In this document: one piece after another, positions 44,925 through 55,617 of the stretch
How the letters are laid out: each line of letters opens with the position of its first letter
Position numbering within the stretch: the stretch's first letter is position 1
NCBI GenBank assembly: GCA_003550325.1
Contig: QKWP01000201.1
Location: 346,133 to 410,132, forward strand
DNA: 64,000 nucleotides
Source: Gigaspora rosea
Taxonomy: Eukaryota > Glomeromycota > Glomeromycetes > Diversisporales > Gigasporaceae
Reading direction: 5' to 3'
Notes under the pieces: generated by a model
Database searches by the model: none
The model's input: only the letters and a program-made list of their open reading frames with translations
What the model was told of the DNA's origin: nothing
Program-made: the position numbers and the translations under genes

Positions 44925-45375
44925 AAGCATTAAAATAGAAATAATTTTTATGTTTTGTAAAAAAATATATATATATATATAAGTAAAAAAAATTTTGAAT
45001 TTGGATTTTCAGTCAAATAAAAAAAACTATATTCATGATTTTTTTGTATAACTTTAGTGAAATCTAATTAAATTGCATGAAATTTTAGTATATTATATTT
45101 TGGGATCTACTGAACACGTGACATAAATTTCGTGCTGTTTCACTTATCTGATTCCGAGTAATAAATTTTTAAAAAGTGTCCACAATAATATGGTAGACTA
45201 TTGTATTATCTGATTTTTATAAAAATTTAGAGCTAAGTAGAATTTGTTATAGTAAACAAAATTGGTTTAATAATAAAGTTAATTCACTTAATAAAAAGCT
45301 ACTATTAATATACTACAATTAAGTTTATTAAAACTTAAAATTAAAAATTTTATTTATTTATTTAGCATCAATACC

Positions 45376-45482
45376 TTGTGATCTAGTAATCAGTATTAAA
45401 TGATTTTACTACTATTCAATTTCTTATCGAAATGAATCAAATAGTAGTAAAATTATCTAATTCTGATTACTGAATTACATGT
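45376..45482. mobile_element. ~105-bp hairpin MITE, copy 3
   Basis: Arms TGTGATCTAGTAATCAGTAT and complement TGTAATTCAGTAATCAGAAT, with TTACTACTATTCAATT in the centre. Confidence 0.7.
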
Positions 45483-45630
45483 TATTACATGTGTAATATA
45501 AATAGTACTGCATTATAATACCTATACTTACCTTACATTTAAATTAAAAAATTATTTAAAACAAAATTAATTTTATAAAAAAAATTAAATATATTTACTA
45601 TCCAAATAAATTGTTTTTAAAAACCAAAAT

Positions 45631-45686
45631 TAGTATTATTAGTATTGCCAGTTTTACCAGTATTACTAGTATTACCAGTATTATAG
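45631..45686 (-). repeat. 9-bp minisatellite (AGTATTACC), left part
   Basis: Copies of AGTATTACC and AGTATTACT directly left of the piggyBac element. The right part is at 48524-48677. Confidence 0.85.
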
Positions 45687-45949
45687 TATCCCTTAAACCG
45701 TCTAGCAGGCAAATTTGCCCGCTAAAATTTTTTTTTCTAATTTTTGTGTGCCCATGCCCGATTTATCTAAGCTTGTCCCCTACATTATTAAGCTAGAATT
45801 AGAGTTTGCCACATAACCAATTATCTCCTATTTCACAGCACCTCTTATGCATTATGATGCAATGTTAGGTAACTTGATAAATCTTGCACATGATCATATG
45901 ATCGCTCTGCATAAAATCGCCATTGCCCCAAAAAAAAAAAAGAAAAAAA

Positions 45950-47801
45950 ATGTCTTCAAAGGCTTCACTATATAAAAGTTCGTCGTTTGCAAGTTCGTCG
46001 TCATCTCTTCTTGTAAACAAGGAAATAAATGCTGACGACGATGATGAATATATACCAGTTTTAACATTTCGCCAACATTCTTTAAGTGACCCGGGTTCAG
46101 ATAATTAGGATGAGGACGAAGACGAAAATGCCGCAACAGACACAAGAAGTGTCCAAAAGAGAAAACGAAAACAAGCCCCACAATTGCCGCTACCACCACC
46201 TAACTTCGAACCACTGGTTCACCCAAGCCAATTGTGTCATGCGAGCATTCGGTTGCCACCACATCTAAATGTTGGTGTTTCCAAACCGATCGATTTTTTT
46301 TTTTTCAATGTCCATGATGGACACAATAGTCGCAAATACGAATGAGTATGCTAAAACAAAAGGCACAGGAGCCACCGGTAGACGATGGGAGGACATAACC
46401 TATAAAGAACTCCTTGTTTGGGTTGCTCTGGTCATATACCAGGGACTTTTCAAGTTACCGTCCCTTGACCAATATTGGAACGATAATCCAAGACTCCCAG
46501 TACATCATATTTCCAAGCTAATATCATTAAAACGCTTTGAATTAGTGAAGAGGTTTCTTCACATTTATCCCCCCGCCCCCACAACACTATTAAAAAATTA
46601 TTTTGAAAAGGTAGAACCGTTGCTTTCACATGTTCGTGAGGCTTCAAAGCAGTACTACGCACCGGGCTCCAATGTTTCAGTGGATGAGATAATGATTCGA
46701 TTTTCCGGTAGAAGCATCCACACAGTTCGAATGAAAAATAAACCTATTCCAGAAGGTTTTAAGGTTTTTTCTTTGTGCGAATCTGGGTACACTTACACTT
46801 TTCTGCCAACATCACGCGTCGCCCCAAATAATGCGATTAAAGTGAATGGTCTTAGTCAAGTTGGGTCTTTAGTTCTTCACCTCGTTCAACAACTTACATA
46901 CCAACGATTTCCGTACAATATTTACATGGATAATTATTTCACCAGCGTTCCTCTCTTTCAGCATCTTAGACAAATGGGTGTTGGGGCTTGTGGAACTATC
47001 CGAAAAACGGCATCCGGGTTTCCAAAGGAATTAAAAGTGGATAAAGGTGTTAAATTAAATTGGGACATCCGGTCTGGTGTTGAAGTGAATAGCGTATTGG
47101 CTATTTTCTGGCAAGACAATGGGCCAGTTACAATGCTGTCGACAATTCACGGTCTTGTAGGTGAAGAATGGGAAATCAAACGAGATAGACGACGACCGAG
47201 AGAAACGAGTACTAATGCAGCAAAAGTGCAGGCAGTTTTTGGTTCAGAATCAAAAAAAAAATTGAAAATTCCCAAAGTAGTCGATGACTACAATCACAAT
47301 ATGAATGGCGTGGACGTCGCTGACCAATTGCGATCCTATTACAACACTCAACAAACTGCGCGGCGCAATTGGATGCCTTTTTTTTTTTGGTTGTTGGACA
47401 CTGCTATCATTAACGCATATCTAATCACCAAAATTTTAGGATCGACGCAAGAACATAAAAAGTTTCGTGAAGAACTTTTATGGGGTCTTATTGATTTTGC
47501 GAACGATATAGGTGAACATCAATTAAGAAGTGGTTCAAAAGTGAAATCAAAAAAAATCAAAGTCACGAAAAATTTTAAACTCTCCGATCAACGGTTGGCT
47601 CCTGGAAATCATTTGGCGGTGTGGAAAGACCAACGAGAGGCATGTCTGTGGTGTGCTTGGCTGGCCAGCATAAAGGAGTTGGATATGGATCGCAAAACAC
47701 CACATCAAAGCAATATTTGGTGTTTGTCATGTGATGTGCCTCTTTGTTGCAATAGCAATCGAAATTGTTTTCTGGGATTTCACCTCGAAGATAAAAGCTG
47801 A
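45950..47801 (+). pseudogene. piggyBac transposase, nearly intact
   Basis: Cut-and-paste transposase of the piggyBac family (DDE_Tnp_1_7), about 615 residues if read through. An acidic and serine-rich N-terminus starts at ATG 45950, with an in-frame TAG at 46106-46108 and a frame change in a 12-T run at 46294-46305. From there an uninterrupted frame runs to 47801. The catalytic aspartates are in VSVDEIMIRF (about 46678), YMDNYFTSVP (about 46930) and NMNGVDVADQ (about 47300). The C-terminus has a cysteine-rich zinc-binding domain (CLWCAW ... CLSCDVPLCC). All catalytic residues are present. The two lesions are minimal; the poly-T one could be a sequencing error. Confidence 0.85.
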
Positions 47802-47802
47802 T

Positions 47803-47919
47803 GGGTGGGTGGGTGGGCGAAGTGGCCTATAGGCCAAAGCTAATATTAGCTAAAATTTTTTTTTTTAAAAAAAAAATTGAGTGGGTGGGCTTTTTTGAAA
47901 AATCGGGTGGGTGGGTGGG
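47803..47919 (+). other. Two potential G-quadruplex tracts after the piggyBac stop
   Basis: GGGTGGGTGGGTGGG at 47803-47817 begins one base after the stop codon and recurs at 47905-47919, with weaker GGGTGGG between. These are ideal four-G-tract motifs on the coding strand in an otherwise AT-rich region. They could affect transcript ending or transposon DNA structure. Confidence 0.85.
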
Positions 47920-48523
47920 CTTTTTTGAGCGAGCAGGCGGGCGAAGCGATCCCATAAACAAAAGACGATAAATAAAGAATTTATTGAGACTTTTTTTTTT
48001 TTTTAAATGATTTATTTTATTTTATGTTTTAATTTAAATGCATTACATAATTTAATATTTATCAAAGTATGACATCGCGATAGTGTAAGCACCTTATGAT
48101 CGAAACTCTGAAGCATTAATTTTAACCAAAAAATTGATGATCCTAAAATTCGATTTATTACTGTCGGGATCCTGATTTTAAATGACACTAATAAAAATTG
48201 TAAAGGTCATAATCCCACAATCAACTTCGCTTAAGTAACTAGTACTTTAATTTGCCCGGAAGACCCAAAATTTTGGATCACATGGCAAAATTCACGGTGT
48301 TAATGTCATACTTTTCGAGTAGCCTAAATCCGTATCCTTTGTTTTTGTTACACGACATGCGTTGTATTTAAATTGAGTTGTGTGTTATATAATCCGAGCC
48401 TTCAGGAGCCGTCTTAGCCAATTTAAGTAATAATTTGCATAAAATTTTTTTTCACCCTATAAAATTTTTCTTTAGTAATTTTAGCGGGCAAATTTGCCCA
48501 CTAAACTGGATGGTTTAAGGGAT

Positions 48524-48677
48524 AACCAGTAGCACTATATTACCAATTTTATCAGTATTACCAATTTCTCTAGTATCACTAGTATTACTAGTATTACTAG
48601 TATCACTAGTATATCTAGTATTACAAGTATTACAAGTATTACTAGTATTACTAGTATCACCAGCTTCACTAGTAGTG
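48524..48677 (-). repeat. 9-bp minisatellite (AGTATTACT / AGTATCACT), right part
   Basis: About 15 copies right of the piggyBac element. It is the reverse complement of the type at 38891-39070. Confidence 0.9.
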
Positions 48678-49320
48678 CTCCAAATAGGTCAAATTAGATC
48701 AGATTGAAAACTTTTAGATTAGTCTTCAACCTGATCTAAACCCAATCTGACCCAACCAAACCTGAACATGACTTGATTTTTTTAAGCCCAATATGCTTAA
48801 ACTTTAAATTTTAATATTAAAATTCTAATAATATATAAAAAATATTGTTTAGTTTATAAAAGAAAAAATAATTGTTAATAATATTTAGTAGAGTAAATTT
48901 ATTTATCACTTTATGGCGATGCACCTTATATGTACTTTCCCAATTAAATTTCAAGATCAGATAAATATTACATGATAAAAAATTCAAAACAAATATTCAT
49001 TTTGTTAAAAATCGTTTATAATATAAAATTAAGAAATGTATATAAAACTACTCTTTGAATTCTAAAAAAAAAAATTTCTTGCAAAATTTTACATAAAACT
49101 CTTTTTTACCTGTATATACAATTTTTATTTTACTCTAACTCTAACCAATAAAAAAAATAGCTTTTTTAATTGTTTTAATTTTATGTTATATCTGATTTTA
49201 GGTGCAATAACATCACATGTACAATATATAAATTATTTCTATTTAGTATTAGTGTGTGCATATTGAATTTATACTGCACAAAGTTAATTTTTTATTCTGC
49301 ATAAAAGTGCTAATATTTAT
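48678..49320. other. AT-rich stretch, possible orphan element end
   Basis: CCCAATCTGACCCAACC near 48740 is matched in inverted orientation by GGATTAGATTGGGTTAGG at about 53560, so the two could be ends of one old element now split by later insertions. Otherwise nothing. Confidence 0.3.
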
Positions 49321-49321
49321 T

Positions 49322-49548
49322 GTCGTGGCTAAAGCTGGAAATGGCTGAAGCTGGAAATTTTAAATATTTTAATATAAAATTTACAAAAAATTTTGGAATG
49401 TATTTTGTACGATTTTTTTTTATAGTTAGATTAGAATTTAGGGTTAGGGTTTATAATAAAAGAGTATAGTTAGATTTTAGCAGGGCTTATAGTTTTAAAT
49501 CGAGACCTCTAATTTCCAGCTTCAGTCATTTTCAGCTTCAGCCACAAC
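49322..49548. mobile_element. Inverted-repeat MITE, about 227 bp
   Basis: GTCGTGGCTAAAGCTGGAAA with AAGCTGGAAATT on the left is matched by the complement on the right (AATTTCCAGCTTCAG ... CAGCCACAAC). ATTTATT lies on both sides, a likely 7-8 bp duplication. The centre contains GGGTTAGGGTTT. The AT-rich 49550-50185 shows nothing else. Confidence 0.75.
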
Positions 49549-50185
49549 ATTTATTAAATAATATTTTAGAAAGTAAGAAGGGTTAAGCAAAATTTTATCT
49601 CTTAGTTAAATTTGATTGGCTAATATTTTATATATAAATATTATCTGAAGTGAGAGTAAGCCTCTATAGCAAATAAATATTAGGTAATAAATATCTGTAC
49701 CTTAATCTGCCAACCCAATTTTTCAAAAAAAAATTTTTTTAAAAAAATTTTAATTGTACCAATTATTCTATTTTTGCTATTTTATTTCCTCTAGTATCAC
49801 CTAATGTTAATATTAATTTTTTAGAATTACCTGATAAATATGAAAAAAATCCAAAATTTTTTGATTTTATATTATTCTTAAATTATAGTGTGATTAAAAA
49901 AAAAAGACGCTACTAACTCAAATTTTAAAGAATAGTTAATTTATTATCACTTATAATCGACCAATCATTTTGTTTGTTTTGATCTTATATTAATCAAAAC
50001 AAAACAAATAGTGGCTGAGTTAAGATTAGTATTAGAGTTTGGTAAATACAATAGTTAAAAGACTCTTCTAACCCAAAATTTCACAAAAATGTTTTTTGTC
50101 AAGAAAAATGTATAGTTTTATAGTCAGAATTTTAAGTTAGAAGCAATTTTTTAAAAAAGTTGTTTTGCTTTGATTTCATATTATA

Positions 50186-51064
50186 GTCAGACCTCTCTAT
50201 AGTCACACCCCATATAGTAACGCATCTATTTAAGCATGTGTTTTGTAGTATAGCAGAAGTTCATTTTGATTGGTTGTTAAGATACCCCGGAAAAAATGTT
50301 AATCATACCCCAGATAGAGTACCGGACAAAATTTTATAACTCTCGAACTTTTAAAAAATTAGTCAATATACTCTAAAGACATTATAAATTTACAATATAC
50401 TAATTCAGTTTTGTATTAACAACTTTAATTTGGATTTTACAAGGGTTTTGTTGTTTTTTTCACAATAAATACATATAAACGTCTACTAAATAACACATAC
50501 GCGACCATTCCTAACACTACTATTACTTTCACTTATTGTGTTATAAACGTCATATTTACAAACTATACTTGTACTAAATAAACTATAATCAAAAAAATAT
50601 TAAAATACGGTTTAGAATCATAGTTCAAAATTATACTTTTCGTAAAAAAACACAAACAAATTAGTTGAAGCAGAGTATTTCAATTTCAACTCACCAATTG
50701 TTTAGACCACCGAACTACCTTCTGACCTTTCAAAATATTCACCTCTCATCTAGTTTTTGGAACTACTGCATCTTATTGCATCTCAGGTTAAAAAACAATT
50801 AGTTTGAAGGTAAACTACCAACGACTAAAGTTGGTTGTTACGTTTTGTATTACAAAAAAAAAGTTTCATATGACACGACGATTTTTACTATTAAAAGTAC
50901 TTTAAAAATTACAATTGACTATATAAAAAAAAGATCGTCACCATTCATATTTATCCTAATAACAGCCAATCAAAACAAACTTCCGCTATGCTGTGTTTTG
51001 TGTGATGGACTTAAATATAGTAAAAAAATCTCATTATAGTCACAAATTGCTTATAATCACTATC
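50186..51064. mobile_element. DNA element with ~100-bp inverted repeats
   Basis: The left repeat (about 50186-50290, with ATAGTCACA, TATTTAAGCATGTGTTTTG and TTTTGATTGGTTGTTA) is matched by the complement at about 50955-51062. A CAGACCTCTCTATAGT tip suggests a Tc1-type element. Only a 64-residue open frame inside, without motifs. Confidence 0.6.
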
Positions 51065-51071
51065 ACTATAA

Positions 51072-51999
51072 TTGATGATCTGCCAGTCAACTGATGCATG
51101 ATCATAGTATAACGTGACGCAAATTACTATGCAAATCACTTATAGACGAAATGCCACGATCACCCAAGGAAAAATATTTTTCTTACTAAGTTAATGAGTC
51201 ATGTTGACTAATTGAAAGTTGTAGAGCTCGTCGAGGCGCATCTAAGGTGGTTAAATCATCAAAATCGGCCCAGCAGATACGGAGATATCGTCGAAAAACG
51301 ATTGGGCGACTATATAAAATTCTATGTAAACAAACATTTGTTTACATAAAATTTTACATAGTCGCCCAATCGTTTTTTGAAGATGACTCAGCATCTACTG
51401 GGCCAATTTTGATGAACTCACCACCTTTAGATTCATTATAATGAGCTCTACAATTTTCAATTAGTCGGCATGATTCATTAACTTAGTAAACAAAATATTT
51501 TCCTTGGGTGATCGTGGCATTTCTACTTATAATATAGATTATTATAGCAGAAATGCCACGATCACCCAAGGAAAAATATTTTTTACTAAGTTAATGAATC
51601 ATGCTGATTAATTGAAAGTTGTAGAGCTCGTTGAGACGCATCTAACGGTGGTGAGATCATCAAAATTGGCCCAGTAGATGCTGAGCTATCCTCAAAAAAC
51701 GATTGGCCGAATATGTAAAATTTTATGTAAACAAATATTTGTTTACATAGAATTTTATATAGTCGCCCAATCGTTTTTCGACGATATCTCCGCATATACT
51801 GGGCCGATTTGATGATATAACCACCGTTAGATGCGCCTCGATGAGTTCTACAACTTTCAATTAGTCGACATACCTCATTACCTTAGTAAGAAAAATATTT
51901 TTCCTTGGGTGATCGTGGCATTTCGTCTATAAGTAATTTACATAGTAATTTGCGTCATGTTACACTATGATCATGCATCAGTTGACTGGCGGATCATCA
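51072..51999. repeat. Palindrome composed of two palindromes, 928 bp
   Basis: The left half matches the complement of the right half over about 460 bp (outer tips TTGATGATCTGCCAGTCAAC / complement TTGATGATCCGCCAGTCAAC; centre near 51536). In addition, each half is itself a palindrome of about 380 bp (about 51150-51527 and 51549-51925) with ends GAAATGCCACGATCACCCAA and a centre of AACAAATATTTGTTTACAT type. The 64- and 69-residue open frames are the same repeat read twice. Probably a nested or duplicated foldback MITE. Confidence 0.85.
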
Positions 52000-52280
52000 A
52001 ATAAAAATTTGATTTTTTAACAATTTTATTAATAATAAACTTTCATTATAGTCACTAATTTTTAAATAGCGCAAGCAATTAGTCTAATTGCCCTATGAAA
52101 AAAGTGGTCTGAGTGGTGTTATGGTTTAGCACAGAGAAGTCTGTAATAGTACGTGTACTGTGACATATATATGCATACTATATGGAATGACACATGTTTA
52201 AAATGATACGTATCAGCACTTTGTGAATGTCCAGAATAGCATGTGTAGGCTTTTTATACAGAATGGCACATATTTGGGGT

Positions 52281-52537
52281 CAGTGTTATGTCCAAGACTT
52301 TTTTTACCCATGTCCACGTCCAAACATCCACAGTGTCCACAACTGTCCAAAGGATATTTTGACTTTAAAATTTAATAAATTAGTTTAAGAAAGATATGAT
52401 TATATATTTTTTATAGTTCTGAATATTTTTTTGAAAAGAAAAAATAGATTATTTTAATAAAATTTTAAGTAATTAAGATGTATTTTTTTGTCCACAATTG
52501 TCCACAAATTGTCTAGAGCTGTCCCATGACAACACTA
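52281..52537. mobile_element. hAT-type MITE, 257 bp
   Basis: Tip CAGTGTTATGTCCAAGAC and complement TAGTGTTGTCATGGGACAG, with subterminal GTCCACA repeats related to those of the element at 12068-23071. Flanks TTTGGGGT and TTTGTGAT match at 6 of 8 positions, a likely decayed duplication. Confidence 0.7.
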
Positions 52538-52545
52538 TTTGTGAT

Positions 52546-53582
52546 GATAGTATAGGCTCGTTGGTTGGAATTACATGTATTAAATGGCACGTTTATCTTG
52601 TATGGCCAATAAAATCACAGGATCAGGTGTAATGCGAAAATTCAAAACAACTGACTTTTTTTTAAAAAATCCTCTGTATCTCAAAATCTCGTCTATGAAA
52701 AAGCCTTTAATTTCTAACAAAAAAAATTACTTGCAAAATTTTGCTATAGGCATGTTTGCTATAATACCAACCCTTTACAATAATACCATACTCTAGCTAA
52801 TTGAGTTTACTCTTACTTATAGCTATACATGAGGACGAAACTATTTCGGGTTCTAAAACCCGAAATTAAAATTTGAAGACGAAATTGTTTTTGACCTATT
52901 TTACTTGAAAGACGAAATTATTTGATACTTTTTTTGAATAGACGAAATTATAAGGAACATATCTATATAAATTTTATTTGCTTTTCCTTATAAAAAATTT
53001 TAATTTTCTCTAATGGAGACGAAATAGGCCTTTTTCAAAAATCAATTTCAGTGGTATCACTACTTATAGCTCATAAGACATATATGCAAGTGAACTTACG
53101 TGTGCCTTAACTATGCCAAAACCCATGAATTTTGGCTTAGTAAAGTGCAGCAAAACCTGGTCCATTTACGGTCCAAAATGTCTGAGCAGACGGTCCAATT
53201 CTACTAAACTTTTTTTGTCTATCAAATATTAATTAGAACATCTATCTGATATATTAAACAATATCAATGTGTATATTTATATTTGTTTATAGACTTCTAG
53301 CACTATAGATTTTTTATTTTTAATAAATTTTTATAATCACTATTTATAATTTTTAATATAACTATAATTATATAGAGGTTTAGATTTATAGTTACATCTT
53401 TTATAATCACTATATTAGGGTGCAACCAACTATGTAACTATAGGGAGAGATGACTGTACACCTAATTCTTTATTCCAATTGGTCAATTAGAGGTCACTAA
53501 TATATTGCCATGGTAATGAATAAAAAAAAAAAGACTAAACTATATAAAAAATTTCAGGTTGGATTAGATTGGGTTAGGTTGG
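52546..53582. other. AT-rich stretch with orphan transposon ends
   Basis: A Tc1-like tip (complement CAGTCATCTCTCCCTATAGT) ends at about 53456 before TA, and a CAGCAAAACCTGGTCC tip lies at about 53158. Partners are uncertain. No gene seen. Confidence 0.35.
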
Positions 53583-54229
53583 TGTTACAAGTGACTATAG
53601 CCTTCAATATAGTACTTGCAACACAGCACATAGCAACAGGGATCTTGTAAGGGTTAGAGAAGATATGAAGCGGTGTGGAAGTGGAATATTACTTTACTAG
53701 AGCGGTTCAGTATATATTCATTAAATGACAAGAGTATATTTATTGATCAAAGATATATTTTATTTATATTATGCAAGAGATATAACTATGTTTAGGAGTT
53801 AGAGGGAGGAGGAGGGGAATCTGAGTCTAATGTGTAGAAGGGGAGAAAACTAGGGTTTATATATCTTTTTACAGCTATACGTTACAATGGTACAAAATAG
53901 AAGAAATGGTAGAAATGGTAGAAATGGTAGAAATGGTAGAAATAGTAGAAATAGTAGAAATGGTAGAAATGGTAGAAATGGTAGAAATGGTAGAATTGGT
54001 AGAAATGGTAGAAATGGTAGAAATGGTAGAAATGGTAGAAATGGTAGAAATAGTAGAAATGGTAGAAATAGTTAACCATGTTACTCATACTACTAACTAA
54101 GCCATATATAGTTAATAATAAAAATAATAATAATGTAATATAAAATAATAATATAATAAAATAATATATAACTAAATTAATATTAGAAAATATATTCAAG
54201 AAACTAATGCTAAAAGTCGTTCTATAACA
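53583..54229 (-). mobile_element. 3' LTR of the Gypsy retrotransposon, 647 bp
   Basis: Starts TGTTACAAG and ends CTATAACA on the plus strand, so it has TG...CA ends with a TGTTA / TAACA tip repeat. It is directly preceded, on the minus strand, by a polypurine tract, as expected for a 3' LTR. It contains a 9-bp minisatellite. The partner 5' LTR is absent at the other end of the element. Confidence 0.8.
53895..54074 (+). repeat. 9-bp minisatellite (AGAAATGGT) inside the LTR
   Basis: About 20 copies of AGAAATGGT with AGAAATAGT variants. Open frames over it (Gly-Arg-Asn or Val-Glu-Met triplets on plus, Tyr-His-Phe on minus) result from the 9-bp period and are not genes. Confidence 0.9.
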
Positions 54230-54246
54230 TTTCCGTCCCCTTTAAG
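54230..54246 (-). other. Polypurine tract
   Basis: On the minus strand, AAAGGGGACGGAAA lies immediately before the LTR start TGTTATAG. This is the standard plus-strand primer site of LTR retrotransposons. It overlaps the stop codon of the upstream ORF. Confidence 0.8.
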
Positions 54247-54988
54247 AATGAGCACTGCGTATTCTAACTTCATCCAAGAGCGTAGAGAACTTTTCTTCAC
54301 TTAACTCTTCCAAGTTAGTATAAGTTATGTAAGTTATGTCGATAGTGGAGTAGAGGATAGTCAATCTACAAATTTGGAGTAGTTGGAAAATTCGGTTGGC
54401 ACATTTCCATACTCGTGAAGCTCGTCGAGATCCTAAGCTTTCTTTTAGAGTGTTCCATAACTTTTGGGTCTTTTTCTTGGTTTTGTTATTTATCTTTAGC
54501 TGTTCGAGATAATAATAGGCTTCAAGGATTTTAACTTGGGGTTCTCTATGTTTTCCACGGCTTTCTATTCTGAGTCGAGTAAGTATATCTTGTAACTTTT
54601 CTGAGTCAGTATTTCCAGTTAAAGGATCTCTTCGGATGTATGTTCTATCCCTTGTCTCAGTTAAATCATCAATCATTTTGTTTAAGGTGGTCCTCTTTGG
54701 TTCTTTTTCATTTTCTGGTTCAGGGAGAATTATTATATTTTCCTCGATTGTCTCTAATAGAGGGTCAATTGCATTATCTTCTGGTTCTAATTCTAAATTT
54801 TCTTGAGTAGGTTCCGTCAGGTGAATATAATTCTCAAGATTTGGTTTAGGTGAAGGATCATTCTGGATCTGGGTTTCATTTTCTGTAGGAAATTGTAGCG
54901 AGAGCAAAATTTCATTTCCATTAGTTATAATAACATTATTTAAAGTAATACCTAAACTATGCTTTGTGATAAGGGGTCTAAATTCCAA
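54242..54988 (-). CDS. Extra ORF between pol and the 3' LTR of the Gypsy element
   Basis: A 248-residue acidic-then-basic protein. The first half is rich in Glu and Pro (PTQENLELEPEDNAID). The second half is basic and helical, with KMIDDLTETRDRTYI, YYYLEQLKINNKTKKK and WKCANRIFQLLQICRL. It ends overlapping the polypurine tract. A related reading continues upstream in another frame (FTLAEFIKHWNLDP near 54995), so the N-terminus may be frameshifted. I do not recognise a family. Additional 3' ORFs occur in some Gypsy elements. Unlike the pol region it is free of stops over 248 codons. Confidence 0.55.
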   Translation of the reverse strand: MEFRPLITKHSLGITLNNVIITNGNEILLSLQFPTENETQIQNDPSPKPNLENYIHLTEPTQENLELEPEDNAIDPLLETIEENIIILPEPENEKEPKRTTLNKMIDDLTETRDRTYIRRDPLTGNTDSEKLQDILTRLRIESRGKHREPQVKILEAYYYLEQLKINNKTKKKTQKLWNTLKESLGSRRASRVWKCANRIFQLLQICRLTILYSTIDITYITYTNLEELSEEKFSTLLDEVRIRSAHS

Positions 54989-54989
54989 T

Positions 54990-55617
54990 GCTTAATAAAT
55001 TCAGCAAGGGTAAATAAGGTTTGGGTTGGAGTGTTAAAGTTTCCATAAAGAAAATTAAAGTTTTGTTCTTTGAGAGAAAAAGGAAAAGGAGAAATATTTT
55101 TAGAAATTGTAATATTGGAATAAGGGTGGCTAATCTAATAATAAAAATATTGTTGTACATGGTAAATAAAAATAAGACTAGATAATTGTTTCGCAATGTT
55201 CATTACGTTCGTAACGGCTATCATGTGATCAAAAATTCGTAACGTAGATCACGTGACCAAAAATCTTCTTGTATATCAAAAATGCCGTCAAGTCGATTTG
55301 CGCGTTTTAGAGGTGTTTTCGTACTAAGATAAGCTTAGTAGAAAAGATGCGGAATCTTTCGATGGGTATACAGCAAAATTTCAGCTCGAACAGATCAATA
55401 TTGATCGACTTTACTTAGTAGTAAACGTTCTACGAATATAAAAATCTGATTTTCTATATATTCTAAAGTTTCTATTTTTAACAAAAAAGGTTCAAATTTT
55501 GGACAAAAGTGGGGTAAACTTAGATTCTAAAAAAAAAAATGTTTGTTGTACACTATAATTTAAGGGGTTAAGGCTGTGTTTCCATCTGTTTTAAGAATTT
55601 CTCTCCAGAAATCCTAA
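54990..55617 (-). other. Spacer downstream of pol
   Basis: Contains a 72-residue hydrophobic open frame (54978-55196) that overlaps the start of the extra ORF and probably belongs to its broken 5' part. The rest is AT-rich without a gene. Confidence 0.4.

Larger units (their letters stand above)
43964..45203 (+). mobile_element. Tc1-type transposon, internally deleted
   Basis: Terminal repeats of about 45 bp (CAGTGGTCTACCATATTATT and complement CAATAGTCTACCATATTATT, both followed by GTGGACACTTTTTAAAAATT), with TA at 43962-43963 and 45204-45205. It contains the two ends of a Tc1-like transposase gene and a nested 295-bp MITE. Confidence 0.85.
45687..48524 (+). mobile_element. piggyBac-type transposon, 2.8 kb
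   Basis: Inverted tips TATCCCTTAAACCGTCTAGC and complement TATCCCTTAAACCATCCAG, both leading into GCGGGCAAATTTGCCCGC-like palindromic blocks (about 45705-45722 and 48484-48502). A piggyBac transposase lies inside. The usual TTAA duplication is not outside the repeats. TTAA lies inside both tips (45693-45696 and 48515-48518), so the true ends may be there. Inserted in a 9-bp minisatellite. Confidence 0.85.

Noticed and set aside
46450..46662. Minus-strand ORF in the piggyBac transposase
   Set aside because: Antisense shadow of the transposase.
45687..48524. Calling the piggyBac target duplication as TTAA without reserve
   Set aside because: TTAA is present at both ends but inside the matching terminal repeats, so the exact boundary is ambiguous.
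48678..53582. One 4.9-kb element bounded by the CCCAATCTGACCC / GGATTAGATTGGG repeats
   Set aside because: The inverted match is short and imperfect and the outer ends and duplication cannot be found.
53882..54199. Tyr/His/Phe-rich protein (minus) and Gly-Arg-Asn or Val-Glu-Met proteins (plus)
   Set aside because: All frames are open because of a 9-bp minisatellite inside an LTR.
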